From: Orthonyx spaldingii
Taxonomy: Eukaryota > Chordata > Aves > Passeriformes > Orthonychidae
Length of the DNA: 64,000 bases
NCBI GenBank assembly: GCA_013397795.1
Contig: VZTJ01005975.1
Location: forward strand, 770,844-834,843
Direction of reading: 5' to 3'
Below the pieces are notes generated by a model. The model worked only from the letters and a program-made list of their open reading frames with translations. It made no database searches and was not told the origin of the DNA. Of the stretch, positions 1 through 9,480 are shown piece after piece; positions within the stretch are counted from its first letter, which is position 1, and each line of letters opens with the position of its first letter. A program made the translations under genes and the position numbers.

Positions 1-934
1 CGGCAAGGGAGGCGGCGAGGAGGGGGCGAGCGGCGGCGGGGCGGCGGGGCAGAGCAAGCCCAAGAGCAGCCTGGTGAAGCCGCCCTACTCGTACATCGCC
101 CTCATCACCATGGCCATCCTGCAGAGCCCGCAGAAGAAGCTGACGCTCAGCGGCATCTGCGAGTTCATCAGCAACCGCTTCCCCTACTACCGGGAGAAGT
201 TCCCCGCCTGGCAGAACAGCATCCGCCACAACCTCTCCCTCAACGACTGCTTCGTCAAGATCCCCCGGGAGCCCGGCAACCCCGGCAAGGGCAACTACTG
301 GACGCTGGACCCGCAGTCCGAGGACATGTTCGACAACGGCAGCTTCCTCCGCCGCAGGAAGCGCTTCAAGCGGCACCAGCAGGAGCACCTGCGGGACCAG
401 ACGGCGCTGATGATGCAGGGCTTCGGCGCCTACGGCCTGGCCGGACCCTACGGCCGCCCCTACGGGCTGCACCCCGGCGCCTACACGCACCCCGCGGCGG
501 CCGCGGCCGCGCTGCAGTACCCGTACATCCCCCCGGTGGGGCCCATGCTGCCGCCCGCCGTGCCGCTGCTGCCGTCCAGCGAGCTCAGCCGCAAAGCCTT
601 CAACTCCCAGCTCAGCCCCAGCCTGCAGCTGCAGCTCAACAGCCTGGGCGCCGCCGGCTCCATCGTCAAGTCGGAGCCCAGCAGCCGCCCGTCCTTCAGC
701 ATCGAGAACATCATCGGCGTGCCCGCCGCCAGCTCGGCCGCCAGCGCGCAGACTTTCCTGCGGCCGCCGGTCACCGTGCAGTCGGCCCTCATGGCGCACC
801 AGCCGCTGGCGCTGGCCAGGACCACCGCGGCCATCGCCCCCATCCTCAGCGTGCCTACCAACATCATCGCGGGGCAGTTCCTGCAGCCCGCGGCCCCTGC
901 CGCCGCCGTGCAGGCCAAGTGGCCGGCGCAGTAG
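1..934 (+). CDS. FOXD3: FOXD3, forkhead transcription factor (5' part missing)
   Basis: The reading frame is open from base 2 to the TAG at 932-934. The gene starts upstream of the window: vertebrate FOXD3 is intronless and has over 100 residues before the forkhead domain, so only the end of that part is seen. The forkhead (winged-helix) DNA-binding domain begins at KPPYSYIALITMAI (about base 77) and runs to RRRKRFKRH (about 375). It includes the recognition-helix segment WQNSIRHNLSLNDCF. C-terminal to it lie an alanine-rich stretch, a sumoylation-type VKSE site (664-675) and an engrailed-homology-1 Groucho-binding motif FSIENIIG (695-718), both typical of FOXD3. Known role: a mainly repressive nuclear factor in pluripotent cells and neural crest. 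FOXD3 is preferred over other FOXD genes because of the eh1 sequence and because ALG6, ITGB3BP and EFCAB7 follow in the usual order. An open frame antisense to it is a GC-rich shadow. Confidence 0.95.
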   Translation, partial: GKGGGEEGASGGGAAGQSKPKSSLVKPPYSYIALITMAILQSPQKKLTLSGICEFISNRFPYYREKFPAWQNSIRHNLSLNDCFVKIPREPGNPGKGNYWTLDPQSEDMFDNGSFLRRRKRFKRHQQEHLRDQTALMMQGFGAYGLAGPYGRPYGLHPGAYTHPAAAAAALQYPYIPPVGPMLPPAVPLLPSSELSRKAFNSQLSPSLQLQLNSLGAAGSIVKSEPSSRPSFSIENIIGVPAASSAASAQTFLRPPVTVQSALMAHQPLALARTTAAIAPILSVPTNIIAGQFLQPAAPAAAVQAKWPAQ

Positions 935-1412
935 CCCCGGGCGGTAGCCCCGGGCCGCGCCCCGCGGAGCTCCGGCCGCCCCCTCGGGGCTCGGAGCAGC
1001 AGCGGGCACCGGCCGCCGCCGCCGCCGCTTGTACATATTTGTATCAAAAATCACTGACGTTGCTTTGGGGGTTTTTATTTTTCTAAAGAGGCGAAATGAC
1101 GGTCGCGATTAGGAGCTGCGAACTTTCACTTTTTTTGAAGGTTCCGGCGCTCCGAGCGGTTTTATCCGAAATAAACGAACAAACGAGGAAAAAAAAAAAA
1201 ATTGTATAAAAAAGAAATAAGCGGGGGAAATTTTAAATATTAAACGAACGAAGAAAAAAAAGAAAAAAGAGAATTTTGGAGAGAAAAAAAAAAGGAGGAA
1301 AAACGCTGTCATTCTATTATAGAAGTCTGTTTATATATGAATGAATATATGTATTCTAAATGTTATCCCTTCGTGTTGTACACAACTTTGTAAATAAATT
1401 TTTAAAATGCTC
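935..1412 (+). other. FOXD3: FOXD3 3' untranslated region with poly(A) signal
   Basis: After the stop the sequence changes from GC-rich to A/T-rich, with long A runs at about 1189-1300. An AATAAA signal lies at 1393-1398 within TTGTAAATAAATTT. A GT-rich stretch (gtctctgtgtgag, about 1419-1431) follows, as expected just past a cleavage site. The end at about 1412 is inferred from signal spacing, not seen directly. Confidence 0.75.
1393..1398 (+). terminator. FOXD3 polyadenylation signal AATAAA
   Basis: Canonical hexamer about 460 bases past the stop codon, followed by a GT-rich downstream element. Confidence 0.75.
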
Positions 1413-2097
1413 TGCCCGTCTCTGTGTGAGCGGTGCCTTTGTGACCCCCGCCCGCAGGACGGGCTGCGCGGCCGCGGAGGCCGGAGAGGGGCGGGAGAGG
1501 CGCGGGGGTCGCGGCCGCGGAGCGCGGGTTCTGCGGTGCCGCGGGGGTTCTGTCCGGGCTCCGCCGGCCGCGGTGCGGGCGGGCGTTCCGCGCTCCCTCC
1601 CTCCGCTTCGGGGAGCGCCGTGCGGGAACGGCCCTGCCGGCTCGCGGAGCGGCCGCGGCGGCGGGGCCGGCATCGCCCCGATTCCTCCCAAACCCAGCCT
1701 TCCCCGGCAGAGCCGAGGCTCCCGCGAGCGCGCCGTGATGTTTCCCTAAATTAATTTTTTCCCTATATTAATTTTTCTCGGCCTGACTCCGACTCTGCAT
1801 CCTGGCGCTGCGGCGTTCCCGGCCGGAATAGGTACGCTTTGGGTCTGCGCTCGGGGCTAATTATAAGGGGAATTATTTTAAATTAAACACGTTGGGTGGA
1901 TTTAATCAATGTTTCTTATTTATTTTAGAAGGCGAAAAGAAAAAATATATATTCAGGCCTTGGCCGTGCGGTGACCGAGCGCGGATCTTTCGTTTAGCTC
2001 AGGGAAATAATCGGGGTTTAAGCAGCGGTTCTTCCCGCGGGAAGGGACTGGCCTTTCCCAGTTAATTCCCAATAACTCAGCTCTAATGCTAGCTGCG

Positions 2098-2146
2098 AAA
2101 ATTTAAAATAATAATACATATATATGTATATATGTATTTCCGAGGG
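2098..2146. repeat. AT-rich simple repeat (TATA/TG type)
   Basis: A run of alternating 'aatacatatatatgtata' type sequence, with A/T-rich flanks. It looks like a short degenerate microsatellite. Confidence 0.6.
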
Positions 2147-3439
2147 TAAAATGAAGAGACAGTCAAAATGAAAAAAAAAAAGAATTAATATGTGGCGTTG
2201 TAATATTTAAAGCGGTACGTCAAGGGGTTGAGTCTGGTGAGATCTCGGTGTCTCCTGTGCACTGACAGCTTTTGGTGCTTTATTATCTTCCTCTTGCAAA
2301 GTCAAATTTTTGTCACCTTTGAAAGCCTTCGTGGATTTTGCTTTTCCGCCCAAATAATTCGTTGTCTTTGTTAGGAAAATCGGCGGCGTAAAACGCAGGC
2401 GGCATGCGGGATGCGGCAGGCTCGGCTGCGGGAGAAGCTGAACCAGGCGCTTATTTCCCCTGCAACAACCCTCTGGCAGGCGTGGATTTAAAATAAATAT
2501 ATAAATAAAAGTGTCCTTGCTTTCCTGGTAAGCAGTAAATATTATTTCTTCCTAAGTAAATATTTATACCTCAGCATACATAGACTAAAATAAACCCAGC
2601 AGCCCCGGTGATGAGATCGTTTGAACTTTATAAATAAGGACTCGCTAATCGTCTGCCGGGGACAGGGAGAACCTGGAGGGAGCGGGGACGCGCGGGGCGC
2701 TCGGCGGGCACCCACGGCCCCGCGGAAGCCCGCGGAGCGGGATGTGGCGGTGCGTGGCGGTGTCGGAGGAACGGGCTGCCTCACAGTTGTGTCTGGCTAA
2801 TCGGTTTTACACAAACAGCAAATGGTGGGCGATCCGTGCGATCGAGGGGGTTGCTATATTTAGCCCATCCCCTGGGAAAAAAGAAAGGAGCCTCTGCCCG
2901 GAGTCGCTGCGAGGCTCAAGAAGCTGCTGATCCAGGGCTTCCAGAGGACACCGGATAACAGGGGCTCATTCCATTCCCCAGCCTTTGTTACTTATAAAAT
3001 TACTCGCTCATATTTCCCCACATAGCAGCGATGCCTCGGCTCGGCATCTGCGCTCCGCCGCCGGCGGCACCGGCAACTTTCCTGCCCGCCACCTCCCGCC
3101 GGGAGCCGCTTCTCCCTCCGCAGCCTCCGGCCGCTCTTTCTCTGCCCGCTTTCCCCTCGGCAGGAGAAGCCGCTCCCGGGGAAGGGGCGGCGGCGGCTCC
3201 CGGGGCCGGGCAGCACCGGAGGGCGCGGGGCTGGGGAAGAACCCCGGGATGAGCCCCCCGTGCGGCCGCCACCTCCCCGCGGGAGCCGCCGGGTCCTTTT
3301 CCCGCAGCCGCGGGCCCGGGAGCGGCAGCGGGGCCGTGCGGGCTGGGGGGGCTCCGCTGGCGGCGGCGGGGCTGCAGTGGCGCACCGGGGCCTGCGGGGG
3401 GCGCGGCAGCTCCCGTCGCACCCGCGGGGAACGGGCGCG

Positions 3440-3660
3440 CCCCCCCGGGGCCGGGAGCACCCACGGAGCGTCCGCGGGGACCGGGATCGCCCTCACGGCC
3501 CGCAGGGTCCGGAGAACCTCCGGGGCCGGGAGCAACCCTGGAGCCAGGAACACCCCCGGGGCCGGGAGCACCCCCGGAGCCGGGAGTCCTCCGGGGATCC
3601 GGGAGCGATTCGGGGGACAGGGAGCACCCCCGGTGCCCGCAGCCGCTCCGGACACCACCG
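3440..3660. repeat. GC-rich degenerate minisatellite
   Basis: Repeated units of the form 'ccggggccgggagcacc' recur with substitutions (gggagcaccc, gggagcaacc, aggaacaccc, gggagcaccc, gggagtcctc). They form a run of about 200 bases in very GC-rich DNA. Unit length drifts around 14-28 bases. Confidence 0.6.
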
Positions 3661-5184
3661 GCCCGGGCGCGCTCCTGCAGCGGGCGGCACGACGGGGCGT
3701 TCCGACGGGTCCCGCAAAGCCGCCAGCGGGGATCGGGGGCCCAGGGGGTGTCAGAAGTCGGTCCCCAAATAGGGGAGGGTTCGCAGCCGGGACAGAAGCG
3801 TCTTTCCCGGGCCCCAGCGGGAGCGGCGGGCCGGGGACAACCGGGAGCAGCACATCCCGGCCAAGTTCTCTCAGCCAAGGGCCACGGGCAGACAACAGAA
3901 ACTCTTTCCCTTGTTCTCGCTCTTGTTTTGCCTTCCACGAACTTGCCCGCCGCATATGGCAAAACTTGACACGGCCGGTGACAGATGCCCATTAGTATGA
4001 GTCGTGTCACGGCGGTCCCCGGGGTGTGTTGGGAGTAACTGGATCCGAAACACCGGGGAAATGACCCTCCTGCAGCCCCGAGAGTTTACCCAGAACCACC
4101 ACCCCTGCACCCTCCCCGACCCCTCTCTTTATTTATGACAATCACGGCCCCGCCGCTCCCTCCGCCCGGGGAAGGAATTTATAACAGGATCTGGCAGTAG
4201 GATCTGGCCCTAATCCTCTAAACCATCACGCTGGTGGAAAAAGGGGCGAGATGGGGCTCACCAGGGCCATTTCCTCGGCTGATGCGGGGCTCCCGGGGAA
4301 CCCTCTCGTTTTCACTCCCCCTTTCCCCTCTCCCTGCTCTTCCCGCTCCCAACGCCGCCTATTTATAGCGATCGGTCTCTCCCGGGCACAGCGCGGGGCT
4401 GAAAGTTTCGGGCTAATGGGTGTTGAAAGGCTGCGGCGAGCGTTGGAAAAGGCAGGAAAAGGCCTTTTGTGGTTATTTATAAACGGGTCTTTCTCGCGCG
4501 TGGGTGTTTATCTCAGCGAGCAGCCCCGGCGCTCGGGGTGCCCCCCGCCTGCCCCCAGCAGGGTCCCCGGAGGGGGGCCGCGGTCGGAGACCCCGCTCAG
4601 GGCTGCGGGAGGGCACAGCCGAGGCCGGGAGGGCTCCGGGGGCCGGGGGAGCGCTGTCCGTCGGAGACCTTTCCTTGTCGGTCTGTCGCACCGAGCGGTG
4701 GCCGGAGGAAACCATCCACCGGCGACATCGGCTCCCTTGGGGACACGGGCAGCGTCTGAGGGCGGCTCCGGCTCCTCGGGGGTCCCGCCGGCGGTACCGG
4801 GGGGTTTAACCCGCACCTCCAGCACCGCCGAGCCGGCCCGGGACCGTGTCCCGGCCAGACACAAAGGAAGGAGCACAAACATTTGGCTTTGGGCTGAGCC
4901 ATCCCTCGCCCTCCGCGGGGCCCTCGGGGGTCTCCCACTCCGGGGGATACAGCGAGGATTGCTTTAGAGGCAGTGGGGGTTTTCCCTCACCCGTGCGGGT
5001 GCGGGTCAGGGGCAGTTCCCGGGGGATTGGGGATTTCCATGGGATTTTGCCTCCCGGGGCACCTCGGGCAGTTTTGCGGTCGCTCCCTCGTGTCCGAGGC
5101 GCGCTCGGGGCCTGTCCCCGCCTGCTCCGGGGAGGCGGAAAAGCAGCCAGGCCATTCCCAGGGGAGTTTTATTGGCGTTAAGAG

Positions 5185-5235
5185 GCAGCGAGTGAGGAAC
5201 CGCAGCGAGTGAGGAACCGCGGCGAGTGAGGAACC
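5185..5235. repeat. 17-base tandem repeat, three copies
   Basis: Three adjacent copies of gcRgcgagtgaggaacc at 5185-5201, 5202-5218 and 5219-5235. The first two are identical and the third differs by one base. A partial fourth start (gcggcg) follows. Confidence 0.9.
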
Positions 5236-6105
5236 GCGGCGGGCTCCGGCGCAAGTTGCGCTGCCGATCCGCGGGGCCGCGGACAGCCCGGGCTCGGGCA
5301 GCCCCCGGGGCGGCCACGGATGCGCTCCAACCTCCCGGGAGCATCCGTGCCTTCCATCCCCGCAGCCTCCCTCGCCACCGCCGCGCCCCTTCCCCGCGCC
5401 GGGCATCGCTGTCCCCGGGCAAATCCCCGCGCTACATTTGTCTTGAGAGGCAACACTTCAGCTCCGGGGGCTTTTGTTGAATTACGTGTTACCAGTCCTA
5501 AAACATTAAGCGTTATGTACTTAGAAGACACAGAGCATAGGTATTACATCCACAGGAAGTATTTTAGTCAGTGAATGTTCAATGTAGCAGGTAGAGATGA
5601 ACTTAGCACGTCTCCCAGACTGAACTGGGAACAGACTCTTCAGCCATAAAATGCACTTAACAGTCTATTTAATAGTGGCGAGGTCCTTGAAAATGCAATA
5701 TCCATGCTAATCTTGCCTTTTTCTAAATCAGAAATGAAAAATAGGTCAGGAAGGTAGAACCTTCCCCTTCCATTTAAAATGTGACATTTAATCTATTTAA
5801 ATAACTAAGTAAACTTTATTAATCCAGGGTTTGGTAAGCAAGATGAGGAAGCGGGAACCGCGCGGCTTCATTAAGACGGCAAAATGTGAGAGGGAGCGTC
5901 CTTGAACTCCAGGTGCAATAAAATCCCGGTTTTCTGGAGGTTCAGCAAAATGGGAAAAGCCGGGACACAGGAAAACCGCCCGACCTCTCCTCTCCAGGAA
6001 GGGATGGAACGGCTCTGCTTTACCGAGCACTCGGGCTGGGATCTCCGGCTCGGACAAGGGCAGCTCCGTGTCCCCCAGCGCCCAGAGAATAGCAGGGATT
6101 CAAGA

Positions 6106-6107
<2 letters not shown>

Positions 6108-6136
<29 letters not shown>
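6108..6136. repeat. (AAAAC)n microsatellite
   Basis: Consecutive aaaac units within an A-rich stretch, about six copies. Confidence 0.8.
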
Positions 6137-6849
6137 CTTTCAACAATTTTTAATTACTTTATTAAGTACCAGCATTTCATGGGGAAAAATAAAAATAAAT
6201 CCATCTCCCTGCGGGCTAAGGTAGTGGTTTCAGACACGTTTACTCCTGGTTTTGCTCGGGGAAGGAGGACGGAAGGAGCCGAGGCTCCTGCGCGTTCAGA
6301 GTGGGGCTCGCCGCGCCCGGCTCCGCGCCCGCTGAATCCCGAGGGATGTTCTGGTGTCGGGATAAAAGCTCAGACCGGGAATCTGCAACCGCGGACGTCT
6401 CCAGAGTTTGTTTCCCCGCTCGCTCCGGCACCGCGGCTCCGCTCAGAAACGGAATCCTGGATGAGCTGGAACTTTTTATGGCCGCAGGCGCTTCCCCCCG
6501 CCCGCCCTGGGAAAGACTTTCTCGTTCTTCTGGCCGCGTTTCACCCCGAATGTAAGGAATACCCGCGAGATATTTGCCTTGCCACCGCTCGGCTCACATC
6601 GAGCCGAAGAGCCGGGGCGGAGGAGAGGAGGCAGCGGAGCTCCGGAGCCTCCCGAGAACGCCAAGGGTTAAGAAAAGCCGTTTATCTGCTCATTATCGGC
6701 TTCTCTTCACTCCTGAGCACCAAACCCCGCTCGTCTCCTACCCCGCCGTATCAATGTGTCCTGAATGCCTTTTCCAGTCATTGATCTGGTCAAAGTCACC
6801 GCAGAAATACAAGTGACAGGGACTCAATTCCAGGCGACGTGCCCGATCC

Positions 6850-7000
6850 GAGTATTTAGAAAGCATTCAATAAAAAAGCTTTGCCGGGGAGTGAATGATT
6901 TCACCTTGCAACAAAGAGCGCTCGGCTAATTGAAATAATGCACTCGAATGCGCGCCCAGCCCGGCTCCAGCACCGAATTAGCAATAATCTCCAAGGTAAA
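6850..7000. promoter_or_regulatory. Candidate FOXD3-flank enhancer (conserved-element-like)
   Basis: A dense cluster of factor-like words in otherwise GC-rich flank: ACAAAGAG (SOX-like), GGCTAATTGAAATAAT and GAATTAGCAATAATC (homeodomain-like). There are no repeats and no coding potential. Composition and position suggest a developmental enhancer, which is inference only. Conservation cannot be seen from one sequence. Confidence 0.3.
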
Positions 7001-8085
7001 ACCCAAAAACTTATTTTTTAAAAATTATTTTATTTTTTATTTTTTGCGGTAGGAGCCCACAGGCAACGCGCACGGACTTGGGGGTGGCTGAGGATCACAG
7101 TGCTCCCCGGCCTTGCCATTTGGGGAATTCCGGGCATGGAAAATCCTGGAGGGAAGAGCAGAAGGAGAGGAGAGAGGGGCTGGGAGAGAGGTACTGAAAT
7201 AGGAATCTGCCCTGCGGATCCTCCCCCGGGCTTAGGCTGGGAATTCACTTTGCAAGGCGTGTTTGCAGTGCCACGAACCAGCTCCAGCCGCTGTGGGTTC
7301 AGGAGGTGTAACTCTGCTTGCCAAGTTACTTTGTAATTGATGAATTTTTAAGATTGTCCTTATTTTACAGACTTGTCATTTCCAGACATCCTGTCAAAAT
7401 CCTGAAATGGACGCACTTTTCCTAGCAGAAATATAAATTATTGCGTATAACAGATTAGGCAAACTATGTAAAATGTGATGGTCATAATCTGCCATTTCCC
7501 ACAGGATTATGGCTCCAAACACCTTGGCAAGACAGCAGACAAATGTGATTCTGCCTTTATCTGTTTAAGACAGCTTTGAGTCTCTTCACACCATCCCACA
7601 TGAGGCAACACCACAAGCGACTGAAATTACAGCAAGTGTAAGAGGGACCAGGACGTCCAAAGAGTTTGCACTCAGAAATAGTTGGGATAGTGGAAATCAG
7701 CATCCTGCATTGAGAGAACATCAAGGAAAAAAAGCCATCTCTGGTGTCATGCAAAACTATATTTATAGTTCTTACATATTTTCAAAATAATCTGCACATC
7801 TGAAAAACAAAATTATGAATCTCTTCATTTTCCAGTAATCTCTGTTTACTTTAACATTTCTAAGTGATCAGACATCTTTTGACCACGTTTGCTTTTTGTA
7901 GCAGTTGTGTTTAAATCCATCACAGCTTCCAGCCCCGGCATCCCAGCCCAAGGAGAGCACTGCTGCCAGCTCACCTGGCAGGTGTGGCTGTGAACCCCTC
8001 AGGATGTGGTGTTAGTTTTAGCAATAATCAGTTTTCTATTCAGTCCCATGTCCTGACCTCAGTCACACACACAACCAGAAGAAAA

Positions 8086-8210
8086 GGCCAGGTTGGACAT
8101 TGGGGCTTGGATCCACTTGGGTTAGTGGAAGGTGCCCCTGCCCACAGCAGGGGTGGAATGAGATGATCTTCCAGGTCCCTTTCAACCCAAACCCTCCTGT
8201 GATTCTCTGG
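8086..8210 (+). mobile_element. CR1 LINE 3' fragment (sense on +)
   Basis: Matches the CR1 3'-terminal layout: 'ccaggttggacattgggg', then an aggtgcccctgcccacagcaggg block, 'gatgatcttccaggtccct', 'ttcaacccaaacc', and a terminal gattctctg close to the family's gattctrtg tail. It is heavily 5'-truncated and non-coding. Confidence 0.8.
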
Positions 8211-8220
8211 TTTTTATGGG

Positions 8221-8390
8221 CCTATGGTGCTCCATGGAGAGGTTCTGGAGTCCTCACTGGAGACACTCAAGGCTGTCTGGACACAACCCTGTGCCTGTGC
8301 TCTGGGATGGCCCTGCCTGAGCAGGGGGCTGGCACCAGATGACCCCACTGTGGTCCCTTGCAGCCTGGGGTTCTGTGCTACGAGCTTTGG
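8221..8390 (+). mobile_element. CR1 LINE 3' fragment (sense on +), second subfamily
   Basis: Contains the CR1 segment with 'ggagacactcaaggctgtct', then ggacacaaccctgtgcctgtgctctggg, a gcagggggctggcaccagatgaccccactgtggtccct block and a degenerate tail. It has diverged from its neighbour at 8086-8210, so it is a separate insertion. Confidence 0.75.
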
Positions 8391-8473
8391 GAACCAACAG
8401 GTTCCCAGATATCCTCTCCAAGTTGTGAAGGCTGAGGAGCTGCTTCCCAGCCATCTGGCATGGTAGAAGAACG

Positions 8474-8705
8474 TGAATACCAGATTGGTTTGGGTTGGAA
8501 GGACCTTAAATCCCATCCAGTGCCACGGGCAGGGACACCTCCCACTGTCCCAGGCTGCTCCCAGCCCCAGTGTCCAGCCTGGCCTTGGGCACTGCCAGGG
8601 ATCCAGGGGCAGCCACAGCTTCTCTGGGAATTCCATCCCAGGGCCTTCCCACCCTCCCAGGGAACAATTCCTTCCCAATCTCCCATCCATCCCTGCCCTC
8701 CGGCA
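8474..8705 (-). mobile_element. CR1 LINE 3' fragment (sense on -)
   Basis: Reverse complement of the CR1 3' end: 'ttggtttgggttggaagg', then a cttaaatcccatccagtgcca block, 'cacctcccactgtcccagg' and a run into 'cttcccaatctcccatcc'. Its 3' end is at the low coordinate, so it faces the + strand copy at 8221-8390 tail to tail. Confidence 0.85.
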
Positions 8706-8729
8706 GCGGGAACCATTCCCTGTGTCCTG

Positions 8730-9099
8730 TCACTGGTGCAGAGTCGCTCTCCAGCTCTCCCGGAGCCCCGTGAGGCACCGGGCGGGGCTCTGAGGTGCCC
8801 CCGGAGCGCTCCCTCCCCCCGGAGCACACCGCGGCTCCCGTGTCCGTGTCCCGTTCCCTTCCCTGTCCCTGTCCCTGTCCCTGTCCCGTTCCCGTTCCCG
8901 TCCCGTCCATGGCGGATCCCCCGGCCCGTCCCCTCAGCGCTGCGAGCCCCGCCCCGCGCACGCGCAGTGCCCGCCCGGAAGGCGCCGCGCAGGCGGAAGC
9001 GCGAAGGGCCCGAGCCCGGCGGGAGCGCGGGGAGAGCCCGCGGGCGGGACGGGACCCAGAGCGGCACCGGGGCTGAGAGCGGCTGCGGGGACTGCGAGG
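8730..9099 (+). promoter_or_regulatory. CpG-rich promoter and probable non-coding first exon of ALG6
   Basis: A CpG-dense stretch with a (CCCTGT)n simple repeat at about 8859-8885 and GC-box-like words, including 'ccccgccccgcgcacgcgc' at 8948. It ends in a plausible 5' splice site, gcgagg|gtgagg, with intron start at 9100. It is the only CpG island upstream of the ALG6 start codon exon, on the correct strand. Transcription start and exon limits are inferred. An ATG at about 8909 (atggcggat) is not the ALG6 start. Confidence 0.5.
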
Positions 9100-9480
9100 G
9101 TGAGGGTACTGAGGGTGAGGGGGCTGAGGGAGAGCGGGTTGAGGACACTTAGGGGGCTGAGGGAGAGCGGGTTGAGGACACTTAGGGGTCTGAGAGACTG
9201 ATGGGGCTGAGCGAGAGCGGGCTTAGGGGGCCGAGAGGCTGAGGGAGAACGGGCTGAGAGGCTGACGGGGCTGAGGGAGAGCAGGCTGAGAGGACTGAAG
9301 GGCTGAGGGGGCTGAGGGAGAGCGGGCCAAGGGGACTTAGGGGCTGAGGGGGCTGAAAGGGCGAGGGGGCTGAGGACACGTAGGGCTCTGAGAGGCTGAG
9401 GGGGCAGAGGAGAGCGGCCTGAGGACACGTAGGGGTCTGAGGGGCTGAGGGGGAGCGGGCTGGGGGCAGCAGGGTCCGTG
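9097..9480. repeat. GC-rich minisatellite (ggggctgagggagagcgg units)
   Basis: Imperfect repeats of 'ggggctgagggagagcgg' alternate with 'ttgaggacacttagg' type units, strongest at 9119-9185 where two long units are nearly identical. It lies just inside the proposed first intron of ALG6. Confidence 0.75.

Larger units (their letters stand above)
1413..8080. other. Intergenic region downstream of FOXD3, no gene seen
   Basis: No exon with family resemblance and good splice sites was found. GC-rich blocks (about 1440-1740, 2640-2780, 3020-3870, 4500-4850, 5090-5420) alternate with AT-rich patches (about 1850-1930, 2090-2210, 5750-5830, 6840-7060, 7340-7520). The AT-rich patches hold homeodomain-like TAATTA, GATTA and CTAATTG words and SOX-like ACAAAG words, as in developmental enhancers. 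The long open frames at 2985-4010 exist on both strands because the DNA is GC-rich and stop-poor. Short tandem repeats are listed separately. Confidence 0.6.

Noticed and set aside
481..1047. Open frame of 188 codons on the - strand across FOXD3
   Set aside because: It is antisense to a well conserved FOXD3 C-terminus in GC-rich, stop-poor DNA, with no recognisable domain.
2985..4010. Overlapping 300+ codon open frames on both strands
   Set aside because: They arise from GC-rich tandem repeats. Composition is extreme, there is no domain, and frames on both strands are equally open.
8378..9152. Open frames of 230-256 codons on both strands
   Set aside because: They cover a CR1 fragment, a CCCTGT repeat and the ALG6 CpG island, and translate repeats only.
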